Assembly (NCBI GenBank): GCA_028551475.1
Contig: CM052354.1
Coordinates: forward strand, 13,204,785 to 13,268,784
Reading direction: 5' to 3'
DNA from: Casuarina equisetifolia
Lineage: Eukaryota > Streptophyta > Magnoliopsida > Fagales > Casuarinaceae
Length of the DNA stretch: 64,000 nt
Positions 32,710 through 44,156 of the stretch are shown one piece after another. The notes beneath the pieces are model-generated. The model saw nothing but the letters and a program-made list of their open reading frames with translations, ran no database searches and was not told the DNA's origin. Position numbers and translations under genes: made by a program. The first letter of the stretch is position 1, and each line of letters opens with the position of its first letter.

Positions 32710-35700
32710 TGTCATACATGTTTGGCTTGGCGCAGCCCTCCTTACGAAAATCTAATAAAGGACATGATATGCCCTTCGCATACGTGGACGGTAGTCGGAG
32801 TTTTTAGGTCCCGGCAGTAGTGCCGGTTCTTTTCAAGGATCGGAGAAGCACGAGGAGAGAAATAAGAGCGCGTATCGACTGGCTGTCGTCCTTCACATGC
32901 AGCAAGGCGCTTCCTGAAGCGATCCTTTCCCCTTTGCCGTGAAACTGTTCTTCGATAATCGTAGACCCATCGGTGAGCGCAGAGTAATTTGTGAATGATC
33001 GGAATATTCAACCTCTGAAAGTAGAATATTATAAGCGTGAATACTCAAGACGCGTTTTGATGGCTATTTTGAATCTGACAAGAAGATAGTCTAGGATCTT
33101 TGCAGCGCAGTTGACGGTATTGATTCCATTCTTAATGTATTTTCTGTGGGTGCCGTACAGTCAGCAAACTGAGCTACATTTCTGAAACTAAAGACAGGTT
33201 TGAAGTGCTACTCCATCGGTTGGCTTCTAGTTTCGTGTTAAAAGGTTTACTGGACAGTCTTTCTCATCATTGCACTTGAAAAATGCAGCAACCTTCTTCC
33301 ACTTACCAACGCAACGGAAATATCCACGAAGAACTGCTTTATATTGTCAATATTTTTCTTTGTTCAGTGTCTTTCTTTTCCCTTTTTGCTTTTCTGTAAA
33401 AAAGTGATTTGTTAAGGAGAGAAATTCGTGTGTTAGCAATAAAAAACATAAAAATCTAAGCATAAAATATTGTTATTCTGAAAATCCTATCGGCAATTAG
33501 CTGTCTCATTTAAAACTTGAGTCATATTATATTAGAAGATAGTTCTTATTTTGAAATTAGTTTATAAAGAAATTAAATACTTTCATATATAGACATATAA
33601 TATCTTGTAATAAATTGTTATAAAAGACTTATAATCCAATCCAAAAGTTAACTAAAAGATATCTTTTATATTGAAATACTAAGGATCATATCTATTTAAT
33701 GTAAGATTTTTGCATCTAATACACCATCCCACAACTAGCATATTTTGGGCTTAATATTAAATGAGATGGAAAAGATACCTCTCATAGACCAAATATATTT
33801 TAAGGATTTAAGGTTAAATGTGAACTATATAGGCTTGAATAAGCCAGTAAAAGTAATCCCATTAAGGAGTACAAGTGATCCAATGTCAAACCAACTTACC
33901 TGCCCTAGAAACAAAAGAGAACAGAGAGTGGATGAAAAAGAAAAGGGTAAGCAACTGATTCCACGGAGAAGACACTTTCTAGCCAAGCTATTATATAAAT
34001 CACTCTTCACTCTCTTTCCTTCCTCTTTCGTCGGAGGGACACTGCACAAATGGGTCTAACTTTAATATGCCCGTGGAGGGTTCAAGTCCCGCGATAACTG
34101 GAACGCGTTGACACTCCCCAACCCCACAGTAATATATTATAGTCAAGGATTCCCGCTCGTCAGTCTTTATGGTCACTGAAAAGCCGCGTGCAAATGGGAA
34201 GACTGTCTACCTTAAAAGCCAAACGCGTTGGTCGTTGGTGATATTGATAGTACCTGCTACTTTTGCACGTGTTTATAGTAATTTTTAAGGTTATTGGGAG
34301 CGGCAGATTTGAAAACTCGGTTAAGTTTCTGTAAGATCCAGCTCGATGGGTCTCTCAAACCTCCTTTTACACCATTTTCCCTTCCCAACTGCATCAGTCA
34401 GTCCCGCATCCAACAAAAGACGCTTGACCTAAACTATCCATTCGCTTTGTATCCTCTGACTGGTTAATCCCCTTTGTTGCTCAAGTGCCAACCACGTGTT
34501 TTACTTGCTGGGTTTAGATTTTGCCACCCATTTGAAGAATCAGAAGCGGAATCAAATGTCAACAAAACCAATTAGAACTCGAAGACACGAAGTAACTGGC
34601 ACGTCAAAATAACCAAAACAAGAATATGATTTATACCAATGATACAGTGTTTCTGGATAAGTAACATCAAGCCCAACCTAGTAAAACATCTATTTTTGGT
34701 TTTTGTGCATCACAACACAAACAAATGACAAAGATATGAATCATCCAATCTCGTATAAGTGACTAAGGTTTGGAGGAAGTCTTATGTAACGACCCTAAGC
34801 AGGTTTGTGGAACTCAAACAACAGTGAAATTTTAGAGAAATATAGACCAAAGTTATATAATTATTTTACAGAAAGTGTTCTTATCATTAGGATACTTATG
34901 ACCAAAGAAATGGAAACGGAAGAACGCATGAGAACTCTTATGATTCTAGTCTTTCAAAGTTTCACAAGCAAAGTTGTTACGCAAAAATTTTTGGCAAATG
35001 TATGCGATTAGGAAATAGGCAATTATATTTAGATTGCTAAATTCGATTTAAGGTAATAGTTTTAAGATCCGCCTTGTTCAAACAACTACCTAATGATACT
35101 TACTGATTTTCCTAAAACTATAACAATATAAAAGACTGGTCCAACTATTATATGCCTAATAATCAAAATAAGTAATTGTGCCTTGGAGAGGCTTTGATCA
35201 AAGTATTACGTGGCTGATAATTAGAACACATAACTGAGTCCTGGATAGGTTGATTGGAGCTCATTTGGAATTTGAGTTATAGTCATAGTAAAAAGAAAAG
35301 TACCCAGAGTGTGAAAAAGAATTGATGAAAAGTAACTTTTGATATCTCTTAATAGAGATAGAATGTCTTTAAGAGAAAACTTTGGTAAATATAAAAATGC
35401 CAATATATTGATTCAGAAGTTGCCTTTACAATTAGCTTTCATAGCTTTAAATGATAGACTCTAATATAATATAAATGGAATTATACTAACATACACTTAA
35501 TCTAACAATAATCCTAAGTGGTTGTAATCAACTAACTATCTAATTAAATGAAATAAGCAATTACAACTAGCTAAAACTGTTTTTCTCTTCTTTCAATTCT
35601 TTTCATAAAATCTCTATAACATGCGAGTATCTTTTCCCAACTCTTTTGACGTTCCCGAAGAATCCTCTTGAGACTCTGCTATTCACCTGCTGGATTTTCC

Positions 35701-36279
35701 AATCCAGATGAAACGGCACCTCTCCTTCGCCCTCTTTCACATGTTCTTTCCATTCCCATGGCAGTCCCTCAAATCCGAAAACTACTGGCATGCTTCGGAT
35801 TTACAATTCCAGCTCAAACAGCACTCTAACCCATTAAGCTTTTCGCCATAGGAACGTGATGAATATTTCCATGGGTTTGAGAAATCCTTTTCAGAGGCAT
35901 TTTCACAAGTTGTAAGACTAAGAATACTATCACAATTTCATTTGCCCTTTTAAAATGAGATCACTTTTTATGCTGTTACTTTAATATTATTTGTTCAAAC
36001 CAGACGTGCAAAGACTTGTTCAACATCTAAAGGGTTATCCGACAAGCGTGGTAGATTTTCAATGAATAATTACATAAATTTCATATTGAAAGAAACTAAT
36101 CAACATAATCAATGGATGGATGGTATCCAGGATAAAAAGGAATTTTCCGGAGTTGTAAGAGTGCAAATTAACGATATCTTTTCCCACAGGTAAGACCCTC
36201 TTACGTCAACTTTTTTTCTTTTTCTTTAAATACGAAGAACAGGAGCTCCACTGGTCTTTCCTTCGTCCTTCAAAATGGT
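32710..36279. other. No identifiable gene
   Basis: 32710-33050 continues the moderately GC-rich WRKY upstream region. The rest is AT-rich to mixed. The 104-codon plus frame at 33745-34059 and the 62-codon minus frame at 35603-35791 resemble no family I know. 35990-36200 matches the flank-type repeats weakly (AAAGACTTGTTCAACAT). No tRNA cloverleaf could be built around the T-arm-like GGGTTCAAGTCC at about 34079. Confidence 0.4.
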
Positions 36280-36735
36280 ATGTTACAGGACCAAGTAATC
36301 CTAGGAATTAAAGAAAATCAGACCACATTACCTTCTTTTATTTAATGCTAGTTGGAATTTCTGTGCTAACGTAGCATGTGGGAAGCATACGGAAAACCCA
36401 CGGATCCTCAGTCCGACAAGTGACATAGGAACAGCCGCCAAAAACATCATTAAATCTTTTATGCCAAAGAGCCAGGAAGGGTGGAAGAAAGACTACTGGG
36501 CGCGGCCACTTATTGGAACTCTCTCGTCGATCTCCACGAAGCTACTGTTATATTTGCTCCTCGCTCAAAGCGAACCAAGCTAAAATTTAACAAAGTCCTC
36601 TTCCCAGTCTTCCTTGGAGACTGCATCTTTTTGCACTTATTTGGAGAGGGGACGGAAGGAGCTCTAAAGAGTGTCGAGAGACATGGCGAAGGGGATTGTC
36701 GGTTTTGTTCAAACAAATATTCATAATACACACTT
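36280..36735. repeat. Dispersed/duplicated segment, copy C
   Basis: Related to 180-560 and 2540-2940: AATCCTAGGAATTAAAG, GGAAATTTC/GGAATTTC, then the block ending AAAGC(G/A)AACC.AGCTAAAATTTAACAA and GACATGGCG(A/T)..G..GATTG. The 81-codon plus frame 36481-36726 overlaps it but is not kept in the other copies. It lies directly beside the internally deleted DUF4220 copy. Confidence 0.45.
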
Positions 36736-36759
36736 CCCAACAAAGATTTCCATGACATG

Positions 36760-37265
36760 ACAAATTAAGGTAACAACCATCTGAACGATCAAACCTCAAC
36801 TCAACTATTAATCAATTGGAACTTATTGAGAATGCTTCGCAAGAATCTAAAGAATACCTTCATATGATTGGAAATTATTTCATAGGCCAAAATGGGTCAT
36901 TAATAACCAAACAAAGATGATAAGTTCTCCTGCTTAGCTTAATGAAGCAAAATACATGCTGGCCCTACAATGACTAGCAACATAAGATAGCAGTTCCACC
37001 CACGATTACAATGATTAGGTCAATCCAATCCATGAGTCTCACTTTAATGGCTTGGATGCAAATCCAATTACGAAGTTAGTAGCCCAATCAGACAACACAA
37101 AAGCTGACAGCCTTATTGTTATATAATTTCTTGATTTTTTTCTAAATAGTTTGAGTAGAACAAGAATTAGCTTTAGTTACAAAACTCTAGATATTCCATT
37201 TATCATATAACCTTTTGATTGCAATTAGAAAGATGTTAACCATCACCTTTTGTTGCTTTCTTTGT
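36760..37265 (-). pseudogene. DUF4220 family pseudogene with internal deletion
   Basis: 36820-37005 on the minus strand matches the DUF594 3' end (AATGGGTCATTAATAACCAAACAAAGATGATAAG compares with the intact gene at 12342-12375). 37055-37245 matches the first about 65 codons, ending in MVNIFLIAIKRLYDKWN just after a CTTTGATAAG acceptor-like site. About 1.8 kb of the gene between them is missing, at about 37010-37055. The remaining pieces carry stops. Both ends and both flanks survive, so this is a collapsed full gene copy and not a retroposed fragment. Confidence 0.75.
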
Positions 37266-37434
37266 CTTATCAAAGAAAACATAAAAAGATTAACTACTAT
37301 GTTATTAAAGTAAAAATAGGAGGCAGATATAAATATATATTCCATGAAATGTGGATGGTCCACTTTAGTCATATTATGATAAAACATTCACAGTTATTTA
37401 TAACAATTAACGTGGATGAGTACGTATTTATTGC

Positions 37435-37695
37435 ATATGAATGTAGTCATAGATTTTTCCAAAATAGAGTTCTTGATATATTAATCTGATTGACAATAAT
37501 TAGGAAAAGAATATGGGGGAGAACATCTTTATTTAAGAGTATTAAACCTTTTTACACAAATAGTTTGTTGTATCATAACTAGAGGATTCAAACCTTAATT
37601 TTATCTTAAATGAACTTGAAATGTTATTTAATACATCTAAGTTTTTGTATTCTCTTGTTTTTGGATAAATGAACTTACATATTCAAAAAGAAATA
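37435..37695 (+). mobile_element. L1-type LINE 3' tail, plus strand
   Basis: CCAAAATAGAGTTCTTGATAT corresponds to the FQNK.VDI codons at 8265-8295. It is followed by GGAGAACATCTTTATTTA and the 3' UTR TTTTTGTATTCTCTTG.TTTTTGGATAAATGAACT, then an A-rich end at about 37688-37700. Inserted in the 5' flank of the deleted DUF4220 copy. Confidence 0.6.
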
Positions 37696-37849
37696 TTTAA
37701 AACATGCTTGCTCATGCAATGTGGCAGTTCAAATGGATCCACCAGCAATCATCTTGTGAAATTTTTTTCATAGGATATAAATTTGTACTCACACAAAACC
37801 AATAATCAATTCGTAAAGTGATCAAAATGGTGAAGACGAGCTATAAAAA

Positions 37850-38345
37850 AAGGATGACATGAATACATTGATAGTAGGTGGTAGACCATGTGGAAGATTG
37901 GGAAGAAACCATATGACTTTCAACTTCTTGTTAAGAAAAGTAACGCAACAAGTAGAGAGGGAAATTCTGAGTCTCAAGTTTTTTAGTTTAAGAGTTAGAA
38001 GCTCAAGAAACTTACCCCAAATTGGCCAAACACTTGTAGAAGATTGGTTCAACAACAATAATGTTAGCTATCTCAGATCCAAAATTTTCTCTGCGTCTCC
38101 TACCTTCATGATCATTACACTAGCAAATTGAGCATTTCATTTGAAGAAAAGAAAGTATCAGCTATGAAAAGTTCCTGATTACAATGAATCCTAGGAATTA
38201 CAAGGGGCTAGACCATAATTTGCTTTTATTAAAAAGTAGAAATTCTTATGCCCCTTGGGATTGAGAAATTAAAAATAGTTAAAACCAGATTTATTTATGT
38301 TTATCGCAAAGTGGAAATCTTCATGAGATGACAGTTAAAAGAACA
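37850..38345 (-). repeat. Duplicated upstream region of DUF4220 copy
   Basis: Co-linear with 14420-14850 upstream of the intact gene: GAATACATTGATAGTAGGTGG, CAAGTAGAGAGG, TTGGCCAAACACTT, GAAAGTATCA and CCTAGGAATTACA. Separated from its own gene remnant by the LINE tail. Non-coding. Confidence 0.6.
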
Positions 38346-38780
38346 CTATAGCCATTTGATGTAGAAGGTCTACCATTAGCATTAAAGTCCAGGTCTACCA
38401 AGGCATATTTTGAAGTCCTTCCGGAGTACTCGTACTTTTGCACTTCTCCACAACTAGGACATAGAGAGAACTGCAGGGGGCTGAAAGACTCCATATAAAG
38501 AGGCACATCAGGGAAAAGATAACTGTGGCTCAAAAGCCAGCGTCCGAAAAAAAGAAAAAACCACAACAGCAACAAAATTGTAGCAACTGTAAAGATGACC
38601 TGCTGACCGAAAAAAGAAAGGGTTAGAACCCTTGGTTGTCCATCTAGAAGAGGAAAAGACAAAGCCCATCTAATCTTTTGTTGTCAAGAAGCAAGAATAC
38701 GGAATTGATCCTGAATCTCCTATTTCTAAATCTAAGAAACTTAGCTCAATTTTGGCCACATGCTACAGATTCGCTCCCTC
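38346..38780 (-). other. Open stretch with a hydrophobic segment; shared with 1.8-2.1 kb
   Basis: A minus-strand frame of about 113 codons (38662-38321, no ATG at its upstream end) contains one strongly hydrophobic run (VIFTVATILLLLWFFLFFG) and a later CPSCG. Its first part, 38640-38770, is the segment repeated at 1770-1900 and 1995-2120. It could be an exon of an unrecognised gene or chance. No family assigned. Confidence 0.25.
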
Positions 38781-38869
38781 CTTAGTTTACTTTCGTTAGC
38801 AAACATGGCGTCGGTCTTAAAAATAGTATGTAATTGGTCAAAGGAATTCGAAGAACTAAAGACAGAAGG

Positions 38870-39060
38870 CGACGCCAAAAACATTGGTAAATTTTCTATG
38901 GAAGTGGCCTATCATTGGAACTGACTCATTCATTTTAACAAACGCCAGTTACCATTTCCTCCTCGGACACTATCGAGCAAAGTCCACCCTAAGATTTAAC
39001 CAAGTCGTCTTACCATTACTATTTCGTCACAAATTTCCAACTAACGTATTTTGTAGTGGT
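38870..39060. repeat. Dispersed/duplicated segment, copy D (partial)
   Basis: GACACTATCGAGCAAAGTCC and CCTAAGATTTAACCAAGTCGTCTT match 2800-2850 (ACGCTATCGAGCGAAGTCC, GCTAAAATTTAACCAGCTTG). Only the middle of the segment is kept. Confidence 0.45.
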
Positions 39061-40214
39061 AGGCAGAGGTACGTACCACCAAAAAAAAAATACAGACCTT
39101 AAAAGTGGCATTTAGCTCTTGACTTCGTATCCACAAGCGGTCAACTTTTATTATTGAATTTTATCATTTTCTTTTAAAAGGGATAGTATCCTAACATATT
39201 TTATTAATAAGATTATTTTGAAGGACTATATTTTGTTGGGATAAAAAAAAGGGTATAAACTTAACCCAAACCCAATATTGCATACCCTTGATAAGGGGAA
39301 AAAAAGAAAAGTTCTCAAGATAGGATCACACATTCAACTCTATATTTTAGTCATTCATCTAAGTGAAGACATTAGAAAATGATCCAAATTTGAATTAGGT
39401 GTACCACATGTGAAATTTGATAATGACTCATCATAATCATGATTTGATATTAGGAATTGGACTCTAATATTTTAGATTACTATCACATCACTGCAAGGCT
39501 CCAGTCTAATATTAGTACAAAAATTATTAGCTTTAATGTTGTTAGTTATTATTTTTCTCACTTGGGGTTGAAAACGTCCATTTATCACCATAAGGTGATC
39601 TAAGATATTATAAATCTCCTTAATAAGGCCATCATCAGATTTTATCTTCTTATTTCTTTTTTCCCTTTTTTTCGTAGCAGCTATAGCATGGTCGCCACTA
39701 GTTTCACTAGTAGTGGGGGATATAAGATCTACCATAAAATATTTTTGTTAATTGGAAAAGTAATTTACTTTTTGGTAATGATATGACTGGCGTATTATTG
39801 GTCAAATCAATTTATACTTTTCCTCGAATAGTAGAGCTAGCGTTATTTACTTTCATTTTTGAAATTTGAGGGATCGAATACTGATTCAATGAGGCAATTT
39901 TTCACTTCAATAAAGAGTCCTATGCTACAATCCTAATGATTTAGAGATTGGGTTTATTTCGAAGGGCTCGGAATTTGAAGATTTCAAAACACTATTTTTC
40001 TGTAGAAACAATTTCCATTTTAAAAAAAGTTCCGTTCAAACCACTAAACAGTCCCAAAAAAAAAAAAGAAAAAGAAAAAGAAAACAATTGCAGAAGACAT
40101 TCTCCGTGGAAAAACACACGATTCTCGCGACTTTCATTTCATAATCGATTAGGCACTGCGCTGTTTGTCAATCATTGGACAACTAAATAGATATTTACCA
40201 TTAGATAATGAAAA
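39061..40214. other. No identifiable gene
   Basis: AT-rich. The 87-codon minus frame 39472-39735 (lysine-rich middle) shows no family resemblance. No repeat landmarks recognised. Confidence 0.45.
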
Positions 40215-40820
40215 ATCGATGCCGGCCAGCTGTAACTTCACTTATAATTGATTTTTACTTTTTAGGATAAAACTACTGCAATCGTTGTACCAACGGAAAA
40301 CAGGAAGAGGTATTAGAAAAGTAAAACAGATTATAACTCAAGACACGACAGAACTGGAAACAGAGCTAACAGAAGAAAAAGACTAAGCTGCCCACAAACT
40401 AACAATGCATTCGACTTATATTGATGATACAAGAAGGAAGACAGTTTAAAGAAGAAAAAACACTGAACTTACAAACAGGAGAATTCGTCATGATTTCTCC
40501 CGCAAATCTGACATTTTCCCCTTCCCTCGTTAGCGGAAAACTCAACTCAATCTCGAAATGGCTACAGAAAGATAAAAATCTAGACAACACGATAACAGAT
40601 GGGCAACCTGTATTACAAGTGATTATTGGTGAAAGTGCAAAGTAGAAGTGAGGGAAGGTGTGTCTTGAGGTTACGCAGCTGCGTGGCTCAATCTCCATCC
40701 TTTACCACAAAAAAGCACGTTGTTAACATTAAAGTAATAAGGGGCTCAATAGGTCCACTGCTCAAAAAATACAAGATGACAACTACGGTTATGGTTAATC
40801 ATCATACCTTGGCTTATCTC
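40215..40820 (-). other. 3' flank of the second DUF4220 copy
   Basis: Related to 11900-12275: TAACTTCAC/CTTCCC, TTTTAGGATA(A/T)A, ACTGCAATC.(T)TGTA and CAAGATGACAACTACGG. 40400-40700 has no counterpart in the first copy and holds only overlapping short frames. Confidence 0.45.
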
Positions 40821-43043
40821 TTAATGAACTGTAGGTCGCTGTGTATTCTTAGCAACAGTCTCAATAATACCATTATATGATTGGAAATTATCCCCTATAC
40901 CAAAATGAGCCAGCAGTAACCAAACAAAGGTGATAAGCTCTCCTCCTTTGCTTAGTTGAGCAACATGCATATCAGCCCTACATTGAGCGGCAGCATAAGA
41001 TAGCAGTTCCACCCATACATCACTGATTAGCTTCCACATTACTTCCGGACTTAACTTTTGTAACTCTTTCGCAAGAATGGTTGCATCAAAGAACACAGAT
41101 CTGTTTCTATCACCTCTCAAAACAGTGGGTTCTATAACGGTTTCTACTCCAAGGATTACTTGATGGGCCAATTTACGGTTTGTTTCTTGGCTTATTCTTC
41201 TAGGGAACAATTTACTAAAGAAATCTTTAGCCTCCAAACAAGTATCACGAAACCTTACTTTACAAGTACCTGCAACAGTGGACATAAGAGCCGGTTGCAT
41301 AATTAGAAGATATAGCATATAGTCTGAGAGAATCTTACTGATTTGACCATGTGTACTGGTGACCTCGGTGTTTCTATAGCACAAATCTGTTGCAATATGC
41401 CATATTAGAATGCTCTTATCATAATCACCACTAGCATAAGGGATCAATCTTCTAGTTGCATTATTCAAATTGCTAGAATCTGAAGTCCAATCACCTCGGG
41501 CAGGATCAACCGCGAGATTGGGTTTCATTTGCAACTCCACAAAGAGGAAAGTCCATAGCTCTTTCTCAAGGGGCTTCTTCGAGATGTGTTTAATCTAATC
41601 ACATAAATCCTTCAGACAGCCGACGGTAGAAACCAACATACCTAAACGATCTAGGACTGTAGGGTCCGTTATGTGATGTTCTTTCAAACAATAATCGATC
41701 AAATTATATGTATGTAGAGATCCAGACCACCTTTGGAATAGTGTTTCTCTAGGCCAGTCAAAGCACCGAAACAGGAACTTTCTAACCCAATCAAAGTACC
41801 GAAATAGGAATTTTCCTATCCAATCAAAGTGACCATGCAAGGAAACCTCAGGACTGGAAGTAGAGCTTCCGACTGATACCCAGTTTATCCTCTTAAGCTT
41901 CAGAATGTGTCTGAAGAGAAAGAGATGGTATTTGCGTATAGCAGCTATCCAATTACCATCATTTGAGAAATTTTCGATGTAAGAAACAGTCCAATCAGAG
42001 GAAGCAAGCATAAAGAGAGGAATTGTATCCAAGCCTATGGCACAAATGAGCAAGCTATAGGTAGTCTGAACATCAATTTTATGAAAATCATGCTTGTCTA
42101 TTGAATAGAAGGTTGAAAAAGCTAACACAACTACACACAAGGATATAAACCGGACAATGCGGCCAAGCTTTGAAAATACCATAGCAACCTTGGTATAGAA
42201 AAGATCATAGATGAAATTGAGTTCAACGTTTAGGACTCTAAAGGCATCTTCAGGGCTCAAATGAAGGAAAAACTTTTGGCTCTCTCTGCGCTCCCTGACA
42301 CTGAAGACGGCATCCGCGATGAGACCTTTACAAATATTGAAGAAGTAGTAGGCATGTTTCACCACTGCAAGATCATCAAGCTCGCTGTCATCCACATGGT
42401 GTTGATACTCTAAGCCTTCGTTAGATTCTTGTGTCATTTGGTTTACACTCTGATTCCCAGCTATTAATTGCTCCAAAAGGGTTAGATAGTTAGGCCCCGG
42501 ATCAATTTCTCTAAGCACGGATTCTTGGAATGTATTTAGATTCGCGAAATATAAAGCACAAGTACGCTCGCCATATTTGATGATTTCAGCGAGAAATAAG
42601 GAGAGAGTAGGTACCCATAACTCATTTCTAGGAGGGGATTGGCTGAAAACCATAAGAGCTGAAAGTACCTGGGTTAGAAGCCCGACAAGGTGCCTAAGCC
42701 GAAGAGTATTATCCTCCAGAGAAAATGCAGTTAGGGTATCTGGACCACCAAGGTGCAACAAAAGAAAGGGAGCCCAAAACACAAGAATGTCAAGACGATC
42801 ACTATCAGGTGTACAAGAATAGTCTTGACGTACGGAAATAAGCCCAACAGCAATGTTTATGACCCAATCAGCTAGCACATAAGCTATCCAGATTGGCCAT
42901 ATTATGATCGAATTTCTTGATCGTTTTCTAAACGGTGAAAATAGAACAAGAATGATCTGTAGGGGGAGACTAAATATAATAAAACCCTGGTTATTCCATG
43001 TATCATAGAACTTCTTGATTACGCTTGGAAAGATGTTGACCAT
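40821..43043 (-). pseudogene. DUF4220/DUF594 gene interrupted by one in-frame TAG
   Basis: From the ATG at 43043 the frame is open for 482 codons, stops at TAG 41597-41595, and continues in the same frame for 18 more codons and then 239 codons to the normal end at 40821. No frameshift is needed. At the stop, the intact paralogue reads D-G-I-K while this copy reads D-stop-I-K. Residues 1-482 include the membrane helices and HLGGPD at 97-102. The part after the stop contains WHIATDLCYR and the DUF594 block (WKLISDVWVELLSY, GGELITFVWLL). Residues 406-438 are three near-repeats of FDW....LF(R/Q). Translation would give the DUF4220 part without DUF594. One recent nonsense mutation is the simplest explanation; sequencing error or polymorphism is possible because the rest is so well preserved. 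Confidence 0.88.
41734..41832 (-). repeat. Triplicated 33-bp coding segment in DUF4220 copy 2
   Basis: Units 41734-41766, 41767-41799 and 41800-41832 encode FDWPRETLFQR, FDWVRKFLFRC and FDWIGKFLFRY on the minus strand. The intact paralogue has one such segment (FDWVRKFLFSR). Length is a multiple of three, so the frame is preserved. Confidence 0.85.
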
Positions 43044-43049
43044 ATCCTT

Positions 43050-43480
43050 TTGTTGTTTTCTTTATTTTTGGCTCTCCTTTGTTTCCCCTACTGAAGAAAA
43101 ACATAAGGTTAATTTTGCGTTGCTAAAGCAAAGGCATGAGGCAAATATAAATTTGGAAACTGTGTGGATGGCCATCAGACTAGTCATATTATGACAAATC
43201 AATTTTTCGGTTATGTATGATAGTTAAAACATGATTAATCATATAATAGTTGGTAAAAGTTTAATGCAAAATGAAAAGGTTGAAAATGAAACTACTAATA
43301 AAGACTATTATCAATTACGAAAGTTACAAGAATGGTGAAGATGAACTTTAGGAATGAACTACAAACAAAAGAATGACATGAACACATTAATGGTAGGTGG
43401 TACCCCATCTGGAAGATAAAAGGAAAAACCATTCGACTTTCTACTTCAAGGAATTATAGTGTTAGAGCACAGTTTTCTTT
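43050..43480 (-). promoter_or_regulatory. 5' UTR intron/upstream region of DUF4220 copy 2
   Basis: A minus-strand acceptor-like TTTTTCTTCAGTAG at about 43090-43103 lies some 50 bases before the ATG. It aligns with those of the other two copies. AAGGTTAATTTTGCGTTGCTAAAGCAAA matches 14339-14366. 43375-43440 matches 14425-14500 (ACATTAATGGTAGGTGGTA). The first non-coding exon is not placed. Confidence 0.5.
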
Positions 43481-44150
43481 TAACACAAATTATAAATCTG
43501 TATATTCTAAGTCCTTGAAGCCTGCTGTTCAGGATAGTTTTACTCTTTTATAAACCCTGGATTTGGAGAAGAGGCATAGGGGATTTTCAACTATCTAAGT
43601 TATCAATTTCGCAGTGGCGTTAACAAGAAACATAATACAGCGGCTCAAAAGCCAATGTCAAAAAAGTAGACTTTGCGTAAAGATCACAGATTCTCTTCTC
43701 CCTTGGAGATTCCAATCTAGGAAAGCTTCCTAGTTCAAATTTTTTTTGACCGGTTGCTAGATGCTATTGAAGTGCAACCAATTAATTGATATAACATGAG
43801 AAAGAAGTTAAGCAAGATTAATGGGGAACTCAAAGAATTGGAGGTCTTTATGACTGCTTTAAGTGAGAAGGCAAGTAAACAGCTAGTGGCAAAAGACCTT
43901 ATGGGAGGAGAAAGAAGTTCCCCGGAGGAGCGCTTGATTGGTTGTTGCATCTAAGGTACTTAGGTGTTATGATCTAGGGAGGAACTTAAAAAAGTTGAGA
44001 CACAACGGATAAATATAAGTGGAAGCTTATATTAATATCGAACTTTAGTACAAAAGCGACTAACACCAATCTAAGGAATGATAGCCGAGTCCATTACATT
44101 TTATAGGCACTGGTCGCTTCTTAAGCTTCCTACATAATTTCCATTTAGTA
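43481..44150. other. No firm gene; short remnant related to 15.5 kb
   Basis: 43790-43985 on the plus strand could encode MRKKLSKINGELKELEVFM and a further 30 residues. It shares GAACTCAAAGAATTGGAGG and CATCTAAGG with 15520-15590. It may be the coiled-coil start of an unidentified gene duplicated along with DUF4220. The rest is unremarkable. Confidence 0.3.
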
Positions 44151-44156
44151 ACTTCA

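Noticed and set aside
32375..32807. Repeated plus-strand frames with the same peptide
   Set aside because: They are translations of the TRIM array on the strand opposite to the element, open only because of its GC-rich composition.
34070..34110. tRNA-like T-arm GGGTTCAAGTCC
   Set aside because: No matching acceptor, D-arm or anticodon arm could be found upstream.
42577..42822. Plus-strand 81-codon frame
   Set aside because: Antisense shadow of the DUF4220 coding sequence.
40821..43043. An intron explaining the in-frame stop in DUF4220 copy 2
   Set aside because: The sequence around the TAG aligns codon for codon with the intact paralogue, which has no intron there, and no good GT-AG pair brackets it.
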